A stretch of 64,000 nt of DNA. It comes from Salinibacter altiplanensis. Lineage in GTDB: Bacteria; Bacteroidota; Rhodothermia; Rhodothermales; Salinibacteraceae. This document shows positions 26,590-36,577 of the stretch, in pieces. The notes below the pieces were generated by a model. The model had not been told where the DNA came from. It saw only the letters and a program-made list of their open reading frames with translations, and did no database searches. The stretch lies in assembly GCF_002894645.1 (NCBI RefSeq), contig NZ_NCQY01000009.1:510220-574219 (forward strand). The letters run 5' to 3'. Position numbers and translations under genes: made by a program. Position 1 is the stretch's first letter; the number at the start of each line of letters is the position of its first letter.

Positions 26590-27750
26590 TTATGACCGAA
26601 CGGCGTCTGGCCGTTTCTGACGTCCCAACGTCCACTTATACGTTGCCGCGAGGGTACTGGCTACCTGGGACCACGTGTATTTCTGACGGACGAGTTCTCG
26701 CCCTCGCTCGCCCATGGCCCTGCGTTCGGCGGGTGAAAGCTGCGTCGCCTCTTCGAGAGCCGCCACCAGCGGCTCTACGCCAACCTCCACCCACCACCCG
26801 CACTCGTGCTCTACAAGGTCTTGCCAGGGGGCTCCTTTCGTCGTGATGACGGGCACGCCGTAGGACAATGCTTCGGCGACTACGATCCCAAAGTTTTCAC
26901 TGTGGGTCGGAAGCACAAACGTGTCTGCCCGGCGAAACAGATCCTTTTTTTCCTTCCCCTCCACGGGTCCCACGAACTCGAAACGCGCGGTGAGGCCCTG
27001 TGCCCGGACGCGCTCCCGCACCTCCTGCTCGTGGCCGTCTTCGTCGGGCCCAGCCACAACCACTTTCCATTTGTCAGGGTGAAGCCGGGCCCAAGCCTCA
27101 ACCAGGTTCGGAAGGCCTTTGACCTCGTGGATCCGGGACAAAAACAAGCAGACCCGCGGGCCATCGGAATCCGGCACCTCCTCGTTCGGGGACGGGGGAA
27201 GGTCGACGCCGTTCGGGGCTACGACGATCGGGTTGTCGAGGCCAGCGCTGCGAAGCGTACGGGCCTCGGCGTCGGCCGTGGCGTGGAGCACCTCCGCCCG
27301 TCGCAGATCGCGTCGCTGGTAGAGCCACCAGGCGACCCGTTTTCTCAGGGCCTTGTGCTGGACCGACCACGGCTCCAGCATGCCGTGCGTGCTCACGACC
27401 CGGGGAATCTCGGCTCTCTGCGCTTCTCTGGCCACGACGTGATTGACCGGCAGCCAGAGCCCGTTGTCGTGAAGCACCGTTTCCGACGGAGCAGCTTGAA
27501 GACACCGGCGAAGGCGCGTTCGAAATCGCTTGAGGTTGCCCCATAGGTGCCAGGGCTTTGGCCCTGTCTCCACTCGTTGTACGGTAAGTGAGGAGGACGA
27601 GGGCACCGGTACCGACGCACGGTCCGACGCAAACGTAAGGATCGTCACCGTACATTCCATCTCAGCGAGGTGCCGGGCCGTTTGGGCCACCGTCTGCGAC
27701 GTCCCCCCACCCCGATGGTCCAGGCTTGCAATGGTTAGAAGGACATGCAT
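26590..27750 (-). CDS. GT4 family glycosyltransferase
   Basis: A 386-residue GT-B transferase. The N-terminal domain begins HVLLTIASLDHRGGGTSQTV (sugar-donor glycine-rich loop). The C-terminal domain shows RVCLFLSRIHEVKGLPNLVEA and the GT4 E-x7-E region LPTHSENFGIVVAEALSYGVPV. It lies about 90 bases downstream of the acetyltransferase in genome order and 19 bases from the next GT4 gene, so it belongs to the same operon. Specificity unknown. Confidence 0.85.
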   Translation of the reverse strand: MHVLLTIASLDHRGGGTSQTVAQTARHLAEMECTVTILTFASDRASVPVPSSSSLTVQRVETGPKPWHLWGNLKRFRTRLRRCLQAAPSETVLHDNGLWLPVNHVVAREAQRAEIPRVVSTHGMLEPWSVQHKALRKRVAWWLYQRRDLRRAEVLHATADAEARTLRSAGLDNPIVVAPNGVDLPPSPNEEVPDSDGPRVCLFLSRIHEVKGLPNLVEAWARLHPDKWKVVVAGPDEDGHEQEVRERVRAQGLTARFEFVGPVEGKEKKDLFRRADTFVLPTHSENFGIVVAEALSYGVPVITTKGAPWQDLVEHECGWWVEVGVEPLVAALEEATQLSPAERRAMGERGRELVRQKYTWSQVASTLAATYKWTLGRQKRPDAVRS

Positions 27751-27768
27751 CGCCAGTGGCTGTGTCGT

Positions 27769-28881
27769 TTAGGAAGAGGCGACCTTCTCACAGTCGCCCG
27801 CGACCGTGCGGAGGAGGGCTTCCAGTGTGGCAGCATCTTCGTCAACGTCGTACGAGTTGCGAACGATCGCCTTCGCCGCCGAACTCCACGCCGGGAGTTG
27901 GGTCCGCCGCTCAAGGATCCGCCGAATAGCTTCCCGCCAAGCCCCTACGTCATCCACCGGCACAATCCATCCGTTCCGCCCAGGCTCGACAAACTCGAGG
28001 GCCGACATGACCTCATTGCTCGCAACGACGGGCCGTCCGGCGGCCAGTGCCTCCATGGTAACCATCCCGAATCCGTCGTGCCGGGAGGGAAAAAGCACCA
28101 CGTGTGCGTCGGCCATGACGCGAGGGACCTCTTCGTACGGGACCGTCCCCAAAAACTCGATGTGATGCGGGTCACAGCGCCTGGCGTGTCGTTCAAGCCA
28201 GGCACGCTCCGGGCCCTCCCCCAAGATCTGTAGCTCGACAGGTTCGGAGACCCCTTCCAGAGCACGCAGGACAACCCCGATGCCCTTGGCCCTTGTTAAG
28301 CTGGAGACAATCAAGAACCGGAGCCGTTCGGGCGCCTCCATGAGACGCGGCAGGGCACGGAAGGGATCCAGATCACGATGGTACGGGACCGAACACATCG
28401 GGCCGTCGAAGTGAAACGCCTCTTCGTAGAAGGCCACAGTGGCCTGCGTCGACCCGACAAACCCCGCGGCCCGATTCAGAATCCACTGAATTGGAAACCG
28501 ACGCACCCGATCCACAAGCCACGACGAGAGCGGGGACGTACGCTCCGCCCAGAAGACAAACGGTACGCCGTCGCGCCGAAGACGCCAGATGATGCCGTAC
28601 GTATTCAGGGAGGCATAGGACGTACTTACAACCGCCACGTCCAGCGTGCCGCTCGACGCAGTACGCATGATCTCCGAATCCCAAAACTGTCCCCATCCCA
28701 GCAGGTCGCGGCTCTCCAGGCAGACGTACGGCGCCTTACCAAAGGCCGGTGTCCAGTCTCGCCCCGGAAGCTGCTCACGCTCATAGACAACCTCGAGTTT
28801 GACGGACGGCCGACGGTGAAGCGCATTCAGCACCTCAACAAGGTGCGGGCTGGGACCGATCGTGTAGAATTGTACGTTCAT
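27769..28881 (-). CDS. GT4 family glycosyltransferase
   Basis: A protein of about 370 residues with a GT-B fold. It shows RFLIVSSLTRAKGIGVVLRAL in the donor domain and the motif LFPSRHDGFGMVTMEALAAGRPVVAS. The ATG at 28881 overlaps the stop of the upstream polymerase gene by four bases, a sign of translational coupling; an ATG four codons earlier (28893) is the alternative. Specificity unknown. Confidence 0.85.
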   Translation of the reverse strand: MNVQFYTIGPSPHLVEVLNALHRRPSVKLEVVYEREQLPGRDWTPAFGKAPYVCLESRDLLGWGQFWDSEIMRTASSGTLDVAVVSTSYASLNTYGIIWRLRRDGVPFVFWAERTSPLSSWLVDRVRRFPIQWILNRAAGFVGSTQATVAFYEEAFHFDGPMCSVPYHRDLDPFRALPRLMEAPERLRFLIVSSLTRAKGIGVVLRALEGVSEPVELQILGEGPERAWLERHARRCDPHHIEFLGTVPYEEVPRVMADAHVVLFPSRHDGFGMVTMEALAAGRPVVASNEVMSALEFVEPGRNGWIVPVDDVGAWREAIRRILERRTQLPAWSSAAKAIVRNSYDVDEDAATLEALLRTVAGDCEKVASS

Positions 28882-30182
28882 CGTGTCTCGCAAAATCTTC
28901 CCGGCGTCCGGGTGCGGCGGTGCTCTTGCCGGATGGAGAGGCGCCCGTGCCTCCGATCCGGAGACACACTGGCAACGATGATTCCAACCGCCATCCAGAA
29001 CACGAGGTGGCCGAACGAGCCCGGACCGAGCATCCAGGGCTCCCCAGCCGTGTGTACCGCCAGGCTAAAGAAAAGCGATATCCCATACAGGGCCAGGTCC
29101 CAGTCGGTCCATCGGGTCGCCGCTGCTGCCCGATAGAGAACCCCCTTCCCAAGGGTCCACGCTACGACACCATAGAAGGCAATCAACATCCCCACCCCCA
29201 CGACCCCGACGGACTCCAGTACTCCAAAGTATCCGGACCCATCCCGCACAGACGAGACCGCGCTCGCAAATCCTGTCATCCGGAAGTCATCCGTCACACC
29301 GTACCCGTGGCCGAACCAGGGGTACTCCCTCCAATTCCGGAGACTCGCTTCCCAAACGTTATCACGGGAGGCCGTGAGGGTGTCCTCCTGCATACGCTCC
29401 GCCATCACGCCGGCGAGCTCAACCAGCGTGGCGTCCATGCTCCAGACCCAGACCCCAAAGCCCAGCAGGGCACCCAACCCGAGGCTCCAGCCTACCTTTC
29501 GGGTCGCGACGACCCAGATCCCCGCCCCTACTACAAAGGCCGCCAGCGAGGTGCGGGAGGCCGTCCACATGATCACAAGTACAGCCCCAATCGCAGTCGC
29601 CCACGGAACGTACCGTTTCCAGGGTCCCGCAAACGCGGGCCAACGGCCTGCCCAGAGCGCGGTCACTCCGCTAACCAGAGCCACCATGCCGATTGAGTTT
29701 GGATTGGCGAGCACGGCGAGGCGGCCCTGCACGTAGGTTCCCCACCCCGTGGCGATGAGCGTGATGCCGGTTAGCGCCGCGAGCAGGATTACTCCCATGA
29801 CTCCCGCGAGCAGGAGAAAAAAGGCTTCAGCCAGCGCGTACCACTCCTCCCGCCCCAGCGCGCAGTTGGCAACGAAGACGAACACGTAGATCTGCGTGGC
29901 CAGCAGGATCCACTTCAACACCGAGAGCCGCACTGCAAATCCCGCGAGCGCTGTTGCCAGGTACATCATCAGAAGGGCAAGAATGGCGGTTGTGATTCCC
30001 CCCGTACGGGCCGGAAACGAGACCGTCTGGCCCGAAAAGGCGAGGAGCCACGTTCCCGCTCCGGCCACGCCGAACAGCACGATCCACCGCCCAATCCCAG
30101 TTAGGCTTGCGGGAACGCCAACATCAATCTGGGCGGCCAAGTAGATAAAAACAGTCCCGAACAGAAGGTGCCAGTAGCGCAT
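28878..30182 (-). CDS. O-antigen polymerase/ligase-like membrane protein (Wzy/WaaL type)
   Basis: A protein of about 434 residues with 10 to 12 predicted membrane helices and a large periplasmic loop, the usual layout of O-antigen polymerases and ligases. The loop segment NWREYPWFGHGYGV is typical: a conserved 'PWFGHGYG' turn follows a loop Arg. It would join repeat units in the periplasm or transfer the polymer. The start MRYWHLLFGTVFIYLA is chosen at 30182 because translation from 30278 adds a non-hydrophobic tail. It is the only polymerase-type gene in the locus. Confidence 0.8.
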   Translation of the reverse strand: MRYWHLLFGTVFIYLAAQIDVGVPASLTGIGRWIVLFGVAGAGTWLLAFSGQTVSFPARTGGITTAILALLMMYLATALAGFAVRLSVLKWILLATQIYVFVFVANCALGREEWYALAEAFFLLLAGVMGVILLAALTGITLIATGWGTYVQGRLAVLANPNSIGMVALVSGVTALWAGRWPAFAGPWKRYVPWATAIGAVLVIMWTASRTSLAAFVVGAGIWVVATRKVGWSLGLGALLGFGVWVWSMDATLVELAGVMAERMQEDTLTASRDNVWEASLRNWREYPWFGHGYGVTDDFRMTGFASAVSSVRDGSGYFGVLESVGVVGVGMLIAFYGVVAWTLGKGVLYRAAAATRWTDWDLALYGISLFFSLAVHTAGEPWMLGPGSFGHLVFWMAVGIIVASVSPDRRHGRLSIRQEHRRTRTPGRFCETR

Positions 30183-30409
30183 CGGGACGAGAGTATTAAG
30201 ATTTGCGTGTAACCGAGATGCTGTTTTCCCCAGGACGGTGCACGGTGGGCTGCCCAAAGCGGTATATCCTCGCTTCAATCATCTCCACAAGCATGGTACG
30301 ATTCGACGGGCCGCAGTCCGTGGTCCGTGGTCTTTGAGGCCGAACGGCTCCCTCCATAGCGTAGATTACCGCCCCTCAAGCAAGCGGCACGCCGACGGTC
30401 CTCTTTTCA

Positions 30410-31540
30410 TCAGGAAGAGTGCCCGGTGCCAACAGCCGCCACTGGCGACGCTCTTCCAACCTCTCGCAACATCCGTGCCCACCGCGTTGCCCACTGCTCC
30501 GCCGAGTAGGGCATCGCGAACTGCTGGGCGCGGCGCCCCCATTCGGGCAGGGCATCGTATGTGCCGTGGGTCCGCGCGAGCGCATCAGCCAGCGCCGCGG
30601 CGTCCTCGTCCGGCACCCGCACGCCGTTGTAGCCGGAGCGCACAATCTCGACGGCCGACCCGCAGGCGTCTGAACAAACCACCGGAAGGCCCGCGGCGGC
30701 GGCTTCGACGAGCGCCAGCGGCCACGGGTCAAACCGACTGGGCAGCACGAATGCGCCCGCTTGCGCCCAGACATCCGCCATGTCGGCCGGCTGCACGAAG
30801 CCGCGGTTGTCAATGCCGGGCTGACGGTCCAGCCGGCCGGCCATCGCGCCCTTTCCGCAACATACGAGGGGCCAGGGCGCTTCGACTCCTTCTCGATACC
30901 GGGCGTACCCGTCGACCAGCACGTCGACGGCCTTCTCGTCGGCAAAGCGGCCCACGAAGAGAAATTGCTTCGGCCATCCGCCGGCCTTTCGCCGCTCCCA
31001 GAGGGGCTTGAGCCCGGCCACGTCGACCCCGTAGAGGCCCCGCACGATGCGGTCGGGGGACACCCCCAGCCGGGACGCGTACTGCCAGCTGCGCTCGCCG
31101 GTGACGACGACCCGATCCATGCGGGACACAAACGGCCGTAGGCCCCATCGGGCCACCTGTTGGCGGCCCGTTTCCTCCCAGGGCGTGTCCATGCCCATGA
31201 CGAAGGGAATGTCGCGGAGGGCCGATCGGAATGGGAGTCGCCGGTACGCGGAGTGGAACCAGCCGCTGAGAACCACCACGTCCGGATCCTGCTCGGCCAC
31301 GAGGTCGCGGACGAGACGCGCGTTGCCGCGTTCTGTCTCGTCGAGGAGGCGACGCGGAATGCCGGCCATGAGCTCATCGTTGAAGGCCGTGCTCTGCCCC
31401 GCCTCAAACGCCAGCACGAAGGGATCAATCCCCTCCTGATCCACGAGTGACCGCCAGCAGGCCGCCATGTACCCCGAAATGGTGGCCCAGCAAAAGACCA
31501 CGCGCAGAGGGCGATCCTCAGGGGCAGTACGGTCGGGCAT
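30410..31540 (-). CDS. GT4 family glycosyltransferase
   Basis: A 376-residue GT-B transferase. The donor domain shows KQFLFVGRFADEKAVDVLVD and the acceptor/donor loop VLPSRFDPWPLALVEAAAAG, followed by PVVCSDACGSAVEIV. It starts seven bases after the stop of the upstream GT4 gene. The 200-base stretch between its end and the polymerase gene holds nothing recognisable. A longer overlapping frame at 30376-31614 reads as a shadow of this gene. Confidence 0.85.
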   Translation of the reverse strand: MPDRTAPEDRPLRVVFCWATISGYMAACWRSLVDQEGIDPFVLAFEAGQSTAFNDELMAGIPRRLLDETERGNARLVRDLVAEQDPDVVVLSGWFHSAYRRLPFRSALRDIPFVMGMDTPWEETGRQQVARWGLRPFVSRMDRVVVTGERSWQYASRLGVSPDRIVRGLYGVDVAGLKPLWERRKAGGWPKQFLFVGRFADEKAVDVLVDGYARYREGVEAPWPLVCCGKGAMAGRLDRQPGIDNRGFVQPADMADVWAQAGAFVLPSRFDPWPLALVEAAAAGLPVVCSDACGSAVEIVRSGYNGVRVPDEDAAALADALARTHGTYDALPEWGRRAQQFAMPYSAEQWATRWARMLREVGRASPVAAVGTGHSS

Positions 31541-31547
31541 TGGCTCC

Positions 31548-32690
31548 TTACGTTGTCTCTTGCATTGTGATGTTCTGGAAGGCGTCGACCAGCCGATTCA
31601 CGCACCGATCCCACGTGTATCGCTGCGCCCGCTTGCGCCCAGCCTCAATATGCCGGCGGCGGAGTGAGGAATCGTGCCGAAGCGTGCGGACCTGTTCTGC
31701 GATGGCCTCCGTCTCCTCCGGCGCGACGACCATTCCAGCGTCGCCCACCACCTCCGGCAGGGAGGCCGCGCCGGAGACGATTGCCGGGGTACCCGCCGCC
31801 ATGGCCTCCGCGGCCGGGAGGCCGAAGCCCTCGTAGCGCGAGAGAAACAACAGGGCCAGTGCGCCCCGCATGAGCCGCGGCACGTCCTCGTCCTCGACCC
31901 AGCCCAGCAAGTGAACGTTATCGAGATCCTGAGCTCGGGCCTCGTATTCCTCTCCGTTCGGGCCGGCCACGACGAGCTGCACGTCGGAGCCCTGTCGCTC
32001 CAGCTCTTTCGCCACGGCCAGCAGCGCATTGCCGCCTTTTTTCTCCCGGAGCCCGCCAATCATGAACAGGTAGGGCGCCTCGCAGGGGCGCTCCAACGTA
32101 TCCCGGGGCTGCTCCGCGATCTCAAAGAAGCGCGCATCCACCCCGTTTCCCACGACGACAATGTCGTCTGGATCGGCCCCCAGCAGCTCCACTATGCGCG
32201 ACTTGCTGAACTCCGAGACCGTAAACACGACCTCGCAGTCGCGGAGCGTGTCGTAAATCCACGTGCTCCACCTCCACCGGAACCACCGATGGGACCACGT
32301 CTGCGACCAGGGCAGCTCCGTCTCGAAGGCCTGGATGTCGTGGATCGTGACGGCGACCGGGCATTTTTCGACGGGCAGGTAGGTCTCCACCGGCGCGTAG
32401 ATCAGGTCCGTGTCGTCGGGCACCCAGCGGTCCATGCGGGGTCGCCCCAGAATCTTCCAGCCCCGCTCCGTCAGATTTTCTGGAAAAGGAAACGTTCGGT
32501 ACGGCAGGTCTCGCAATGGGGTGGAGGAATCCAGTTGGTCGTCCTTCTGAAGCCATTCCGCCGCGAAGAAGAGCTGCTGCCGAACGTCCTTCCGCTCGGC
32601 GAGCCGGAGCAGAATGCTGTTGGCGTGGCGCCCTACGCCTGAGCAGGGCAGGTACGTTCGAACGGGGTGGATAAAGGAGAGAAGATTCAT
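31548..32690 (-). CDS. GT4 family glycosyltransferase
   Basis: A 380-residue GT-B transferase of the mannosyltransferase-like group. It shows TIHDIQAFETELPWSQT in the first domain, PYLFMIGGLREKKGGNALLA at the start of the second, and the loop FLSRYEGFGLPAAEAMAAGTPAI. Its start overlaps the stop of the upstream sulfotransferase gene by four bases, so the two are probably translated together. Confidence 0.87.
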   Translation of the reverse strand: MNLLSFIHPVRTYLPCSGVGRHANSILLRLAERKDVRQQLFFAAEWLQKDDQLDSSTPLRDLPYRTFPFPENLTERGWKILGRPRMDRWVPDDTDLIYAPVETYLPVEKCPVAVTIHDIQAFETELPWSQTWSHRWFRWRWSTWIYDTLRDCEVVFTVSEFSKSRIVELLGADPDDIVVVGNGVDARFFEIAEQPRDTLERPCEAPYLFMIGGLREKKGGNALLAVAKELERQGSDVQLVVAGPNGEEYEARAQDLDNVHLLGWVEDEDVPRLMRGALALLFLSRYEGFGLPAAEAMAAGTPAIVSGAASLPEVVGDAGMVVAPEETEAIAEQVRTLRHDSSLRRRHIEAGRKRAQRYTWDRCVNRLVDAFQNITMQETT

Positions 32691-33601
32691 GCCGCCGCCC
32701 CCACATCTGATGCCGGGTCAACCTTCTTCAGGGAGAGGGTGTCAAATGACCATAGGCCTCGAGACCGCTCACAGTAGTCCAGCATTCGCGCCGCATCCGG
32801 GGCGAGGCGCTCTTCGACTCGCCGACGCATGGCCTCGTCCCAGTCCGGCTCCATTTTTCCATCCCGGCGAAGCACCTGTTTGCCGAGACGGATAACTGAG
32901 TCGGGCAGGATCCCTTTGAGGCTCCAGAAGCCTGACCACTGCCGCAGGCGCTGAGCCAGCCGCGTATCGGTGCGCTTGTCGGCGGTCTGATTTTTCGGCG
33001 TGGCGGCCTCCCCAAAGTCAAATCCATCCGGATTCACCCCGAGAAACCGGCCGCAGTCCCGAAAGAACGCCCGAGAATCGGCCTTCAGGTCTTCGAGGAA
33101 GAGCACCTTGATCTGGTCGTCATCGAAGTGCGTGCGGTAGCGGGAGAGTTGCCGCCAGTGGAGCGACATCTCAATAAGGCGATCCACTTCCTGAACCGCC
33201 TCGTTGATCGTCCCCCACGACTGCCCGTTGCCGATCCCCCAGGCCCAGTGAGACTCGACCCGCTCTACAGGATGCCGGATGATGTACAGGATCTTTGCCT
33301 CCGGAACGTCTCGCCCCATCCGCTCGGCCGTATCCTCACACCAGGAGTCCCACGCGTAGAAGCCACTACTCTCTCCTACGACCGCCTCGGCTCGACCCTC
33401 GAAGAGAGAGAAATACTGTTCAAGGCCCTGTTCGTCGTACCGGTCACTGTGGAAAAACCTCGGCTCTTCCGGCACGACGTGTATTTCGTCGTGGGTGTTC
33501 AGATTCTGTTTGAGGCTCGTCGTTCCGCACTTCATAGCCCCAATGAGGATAAAGTCAGGCGTCCTCGGCATACGATCAAACTCGTGAAATTGAAATGTCA
33601 T
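32687..33601 (-). CDS. PAPS-dependent sulfotransferase
   Basis: A 304-residue sulfotransferase. The 5'-phosphosulfate loop is DFILIGAMKCGTTSLKQNL near the N-terminus and the 3'-phosphate site is ILYIIRHPVERVESHWAWG. A third motif region is YRTHFDDDQIKVLFLEDL. It would transfer sulfate from PAPS to a sugar hydroxyl. The start at 33601 gives the expected short lead into the P-loop and overlaps the upstream sulfotransferase gene by 26 bases. It is one of four intact sulfotransferases in the locus. Confidence 0.87.
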   Translation of the reverse strand: MTFQFHEFDRMPRTPDFILIGAMKCGTTSLKQNLNTHDEIHVVPEEPRFFHSDRYDEQGLEQYFSLFEGRAEAVVGESSGFYAWDSWCEDTAERMGRDVPEAKILYIIRHPVERVESHWAWGIGNGQSWGTINEAVQEVDRLIEMSLHWRQLSRYRTHFDDDQIKVLFLEDLKADSRAFFRDCGRFLGVNPDGFDFGEAATPKNQTADKRTDTRLAQRLRQWSGFWSLKGILPDSVIRLGKQVLRRDGKMEPDWDEAMRRRVEERLAPDAARMLDYCERSRGLWSFDTLSLKKVDPASDVGAAA

Positions 33602-34535
33602 TGCGTGCTTTTCGCACTTTCCACCACGTGCGGACCGGATCAAGGAGCCCGTGTGCCCACTGGACCGGCCAGTACCGCACCATACTGCGGAGCTGATACC
33701 GGGCCTCCCAGGCCCACGTCCCGCCTGCAACACACGCCTTCATGTCGTCCACCCAGTCCTGCACAAGGCCATCGGTCATGGAGTTGAAGGTTTTCGTTCG
33801 GCTGAGGTACCGGCGCGACAGGTAATAGCGAACGTACGCCGGCATATTGACTTCTACCTTAGATCGATTGGGCACAGACGCATCTTTACCATAGGACTGC
33901 ATCCATTCATTATCCACGTCTATCCCGAGAAATTCCAGGACCCGGGCCACCGTATTGTCCGGGTCATTTTTCATCTGACCGAAGCGGACCAGAAGGATTC
34001 GGTCCTCATCAAAAACGGACGACCAGTTCCGATAAATGGCGCGGTAGTCTCCAAAAGCATCGTTGAGTCGTTGATCAGCATACGTCAGCACCGATGAGAT
34101 ATCTTTCCCCACCTCGGCCACGTCGTCAAGGTAAGAGTACGTCCAGTGCCGCCGGAGCGCTGACCACATCCGATCCACCGGGTGCCGTACGAGGAGAATG
34201 AGCTTGAGGTGAGGGAAAAGATAATGCACCATTTGAATCTCTTTGGGACGCATGATAGCGTAATTGGGGCTTATTTCACCACGGGCCTGAATGTCTGTCT
34301 CTCCCTTATCCTGAAAGTATTCAAGATACCAGCCCAGTTCCTTCTCCCGCACATTATGGTTAAAGAACTGGCACTCTTTCGGCGCCATCTGAACTTGAGG
34401 ATGAGCATCTAACACCTGATTTAAATATGTCGTGGCACACCGCTGACTTCCAATCCCTAAAAATGTGGGCTGATTAGTGCTTTCCACCAATAACCACCGC
34501 GAGTGATTTGGACTTAACTCAAGGACCGGACGCAC
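33576..34535 (-). CDS. PAPS-dependent sulfotransferase
   Basis: A 319-residue sulfotransferase with the loop FLGIGSQRCATTYLNQVLDA and the 3'-phosphate motif LILLVRHPVDRMWSALRRHW. The end is Trp-rich (VRYWPVQWAHGLLDPV). It lies three bases after the GT8-like gene upstream and overlaps the next sulfotransferase downstream. The two sulfotransferases side by side may act on different positions of the same repeat unit. Confidence 0.87.
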   Translation of the reverse strand: MRPVLELSPNHSRWLLVESTNQPTFLGIGSQRCATTYLNQVLDAHPQVQMAPKECQFFNHNVREKELGWYLEYFQDKGETDIQARGEISPNYAIMRPKEIQMVHYLFPHLKLILLVRHPVDRMWSALRRHWTYSYLDDVAEVGKDISSVLTYADQRLNDAFGDYRAIYRNWSSVFDEDRILLVRFGQMKNDPDNTVARVLEFLGIDVDNEWMQSYGKDASVPNRSKVEVNMPAYVRYYLSRRYLSRTKTFNSMTDGLVQDWVDDMKACVAGGTWAWEARYQLRSMVRYWPVQWAHGLLDPVRTWWKVRKARNDISISRV

Positions 34536-34538
34536 CTT

Positions 34539-35510
34539 TTAGCGAAAGCTACAAACCGAATGGTATATCTGATTCAAGTGGCGCTGCGACCTAAGGGCCT
34601 CCCATCCCCTTCGGAATGGATACACGCTGAAATCCTGAATCCTTGCCCGTATGTAGTTCAAAAGAGAGGATTGGCCGTATAGAAAATGAACGAACAGGCC
34701 TCGCTCTGGCATCGTCGAGGTCTCCGAGATTCCTGCCCAGTGGAGAAGAAAGAGACTCTTTTTGTGGTTCAGCCCCCCGTAATTCCAGAGATAATAGCTC
34801 CCGCCTTGTTCGTATACGGATCCCGGCTGATTGGCCCATCCCTGCTGACAAATGCCGCCCATCACCTCCGCAAAGTGGCCGTAATTGACCGGTTTCATGT
34901 CACAGCAGTAGTTGATAAAGGCTTGGTCCGTATTCCGCGGATTCATCTGGTCTCGGATTTCCAAGGCCTCCCCCGCCAGCGCCTCAAAGTCATCCATCGT
35001 AAAGAGCCCCTTGCGCGACGCCCACCGCCCGGAGTTAAACCCGCGTGCCCGGTTTTGGCGCAGCATCTCTCGCCGAAACGGCCCTGGCTCGTAGACCTGA
35101 TCGAGCGCACAGTCGTAGTGCATGAAGTCAAACCCATATTCGCGGGGGGCAGTCACGAACGGCTCTAAGTCCGCCAGGACAACCTGCCGGACGTCGAGGT
35201 ACATGAATTCATCAAGCGGGCCCCAAAACGCGGCGTACCGCCGAAACCAATACGGGCCCACGCCCTCTGCGTGACCAAGTTCGAAGGCTTTCCCAATTTC
35301 TTCCAGCCGATCGAAGTCCGGATCGGCGTAGATCTTAAAATTATACTCCGATTGTAGATCGAGGAGCCGGTCACACTCCTCATTAAACGGGATGAGGTAC
35401 AGGGGGAGATCGGGATTGAACCACCGGTAGCTGTTCAGAAATGCTACCGCCCATTCGTACACGGCATCATTTGCCGAGAAGTATACGCCGTGTGCTTGTT
35501 GTTTGGACAT
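34539..35510 (-). CDS. GT8-like nucleotide-sugar transferase, uncertain
   Basis: A 323-residue protein with a GT-A-like layout. VYFSANDAVYEWAVAFLNSY begins a nucleotide-binding domain, DEFMYLDVRQVVLADLEPFV occupies the place of the GT8 DxD site, and FNSGRWASRKGLFTMDDF and QAFINYCCDM are family-like blocks. Asp-x-Arg replaces the usual Asp-x-Asp, so activity or metal use may differ. It is packed between a GT2 gene and two sulfotransferase genes with almost no spacing. Confidence 0.65.
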   Translation of the reverse strand: MSKQQAHGVYFSANDAVYEWAVAFLNSYRWFNPDLPLYLIPFNEECDRLLDLQSEYNFKIYADPDFDRLEEIGKAFELGHAEGVGPYWFRRYAAFWGPLDEFMYLDVRQVVLADLEPFVTAPREYGFDFMHYDCALDQVYEPGPFRREMLRQNRARGFNSGRWASRKGLFTMDDFEALAGEALEIRDQMNPRNTDQAFINYCCDMKPVNYGHFAEVMGGICQQGWANQPGSVYEQGGSYYLWNYGGLNHKKSLFLLHWAGISETSTMPERGLFVHFLYGQSSLLNYIRARIQDFSVYPFRRGWEALRSQRHLNQIYHSVCSFR

Positions 35511-36548
35511 TTATCCGCCAGTGAAGGCTTTTACGCTGGATACAATCTTCTCCGCCGCAACCGGACCGCTCACCCAATTCAAAACTCGGTACGGCACGCT
35601 CCCAACCGTCGGACTCTTCCCGTCCGCCAGCGCACGCGCCCCCTGGAAGTATGTCTCCGCAACTTCCCGGTGTCTCTCCCGCAAAATTGCCCGCCCGTGC
35701 CTCCAAAGAGCACGGGCGAGGACTGTGCGGACCTCACCAGGCAGTGGCTTTCCCTGCTTCTTCTCAATGAGCCGGCGGTATCGTTGAATCAGATCGTAGT
35801 GCGTCATGAGTCCCTGTTCGGCGTACGACCGCCCACTGATGCGGTCCGCTTCTTCGTGCTGCCGAAAGTGGTACGTCGGCGTCGGCTCGTACACGAACTC
35901 GACCCCGGCGAGGGCCAGTCGTAGGTGAAGGTCATGCTCCTGGCTGCGGGGGAGGGAGGTGTCAAAGCCCCCCACCTCCAGCAGGTACTCTTGGCGGTGT
36001 AGTGGGCACGATGTGAGGGGATTCGAGAAGAGGAGATGCGTCACCGGTTCCTCGTCCGGTTTCCGCCCGCGCAGGTCGTCGTACCCGTCGAGCTCGTACC
36101 CTTCCTCGTCCACCCAGATTGCATCGCCGAACACCACTGCGTCCTTCTCTTCCGGCAGGGCCTCTGCCTGCCGCACCTGGCGTTCAATGCAGTCCATCAC
36201 CAGCACGTCGTCGGCGTCGAGAAACTTGACGTACGTGCCCTCCGCCATCTCTACTCCGCGGTTTCGGGCCGCCGGGGCCCCTTGGTTGGGCTGCTGTTCG
36301 CACTGAACCCGGTCGCCGAACGACTGAATTACGTCCCAGCTGTCGTCTGTGGAACCGTCATCGATAACGATGGCCTCCAGGTGCGGATAGGACTGATTGA
36401 GGACGCTCTCGATGGCTTCTCTTACGTACGCTGCGTCGTTGTAGCAGGGCGTGACGATTGAAACCAGAGGCTTCGAACCAGACTCTGCAGCTGAGGGCTG
36501 GCTATTGAATGATCCGGTATCGCTCACGGCTGATACAAGGGAGGGCAA
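35511..36548 (-). CDS. GT2 family glycosyltransferase
   Basis: A 345-residue GT-A transferase with VSIVTPCYNDAAYVREAIES, then AIVIDDGSTDDSWDVI, and the metal site TYVKFLDADDVLV. It resembles EpsH/SpsA-type surface polysaccharide transferases. Its stop directly abuts the start of the GT8-like gene. The C-terminal third is helical and unassigned. Confidence 0.87.
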   Translation of the reverse strand: MPSLVSAVSDTGSFNSQPSAAESGSKPLVSIVTPCYNDAAYVREAIESVLNQSYPHLEAIVIDDGSTDDSWDVIQSFGDRVQCEQQPNQGAPAARNRGVEMAEGTYVKFLDADDVLVMDCIERQVRQAEALPEEKDAVVFGDAIWVDEEGYELDGYDDLRGRKPDEEPVTHLLFSNPLTSCPLHRQEYLLEVGGFDTSLPRSQEHDLHLRLALAGVEFVYEPTPTYHFRQHEEADRISGRSYAEQGLMTHYDLIQRYRRLIEKKQGKPLPGEVRTVLARALWRHGRAILRERHREVAETYFQGARALADGKSPTVGSVPYRVLNWVSGPVAAEKIVSSVKAFTGG

Positions 36549-36577
36549 ACAGAAATTCTTGATTCCTGCTTTTGACG

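Noticed and set aside
30376..31614. The longer frame overlapping the GT4 gene at 30410-31540
   Set aside because: Its translation has no GT motifs, while the shorter frame shows the full GT4 pattern.
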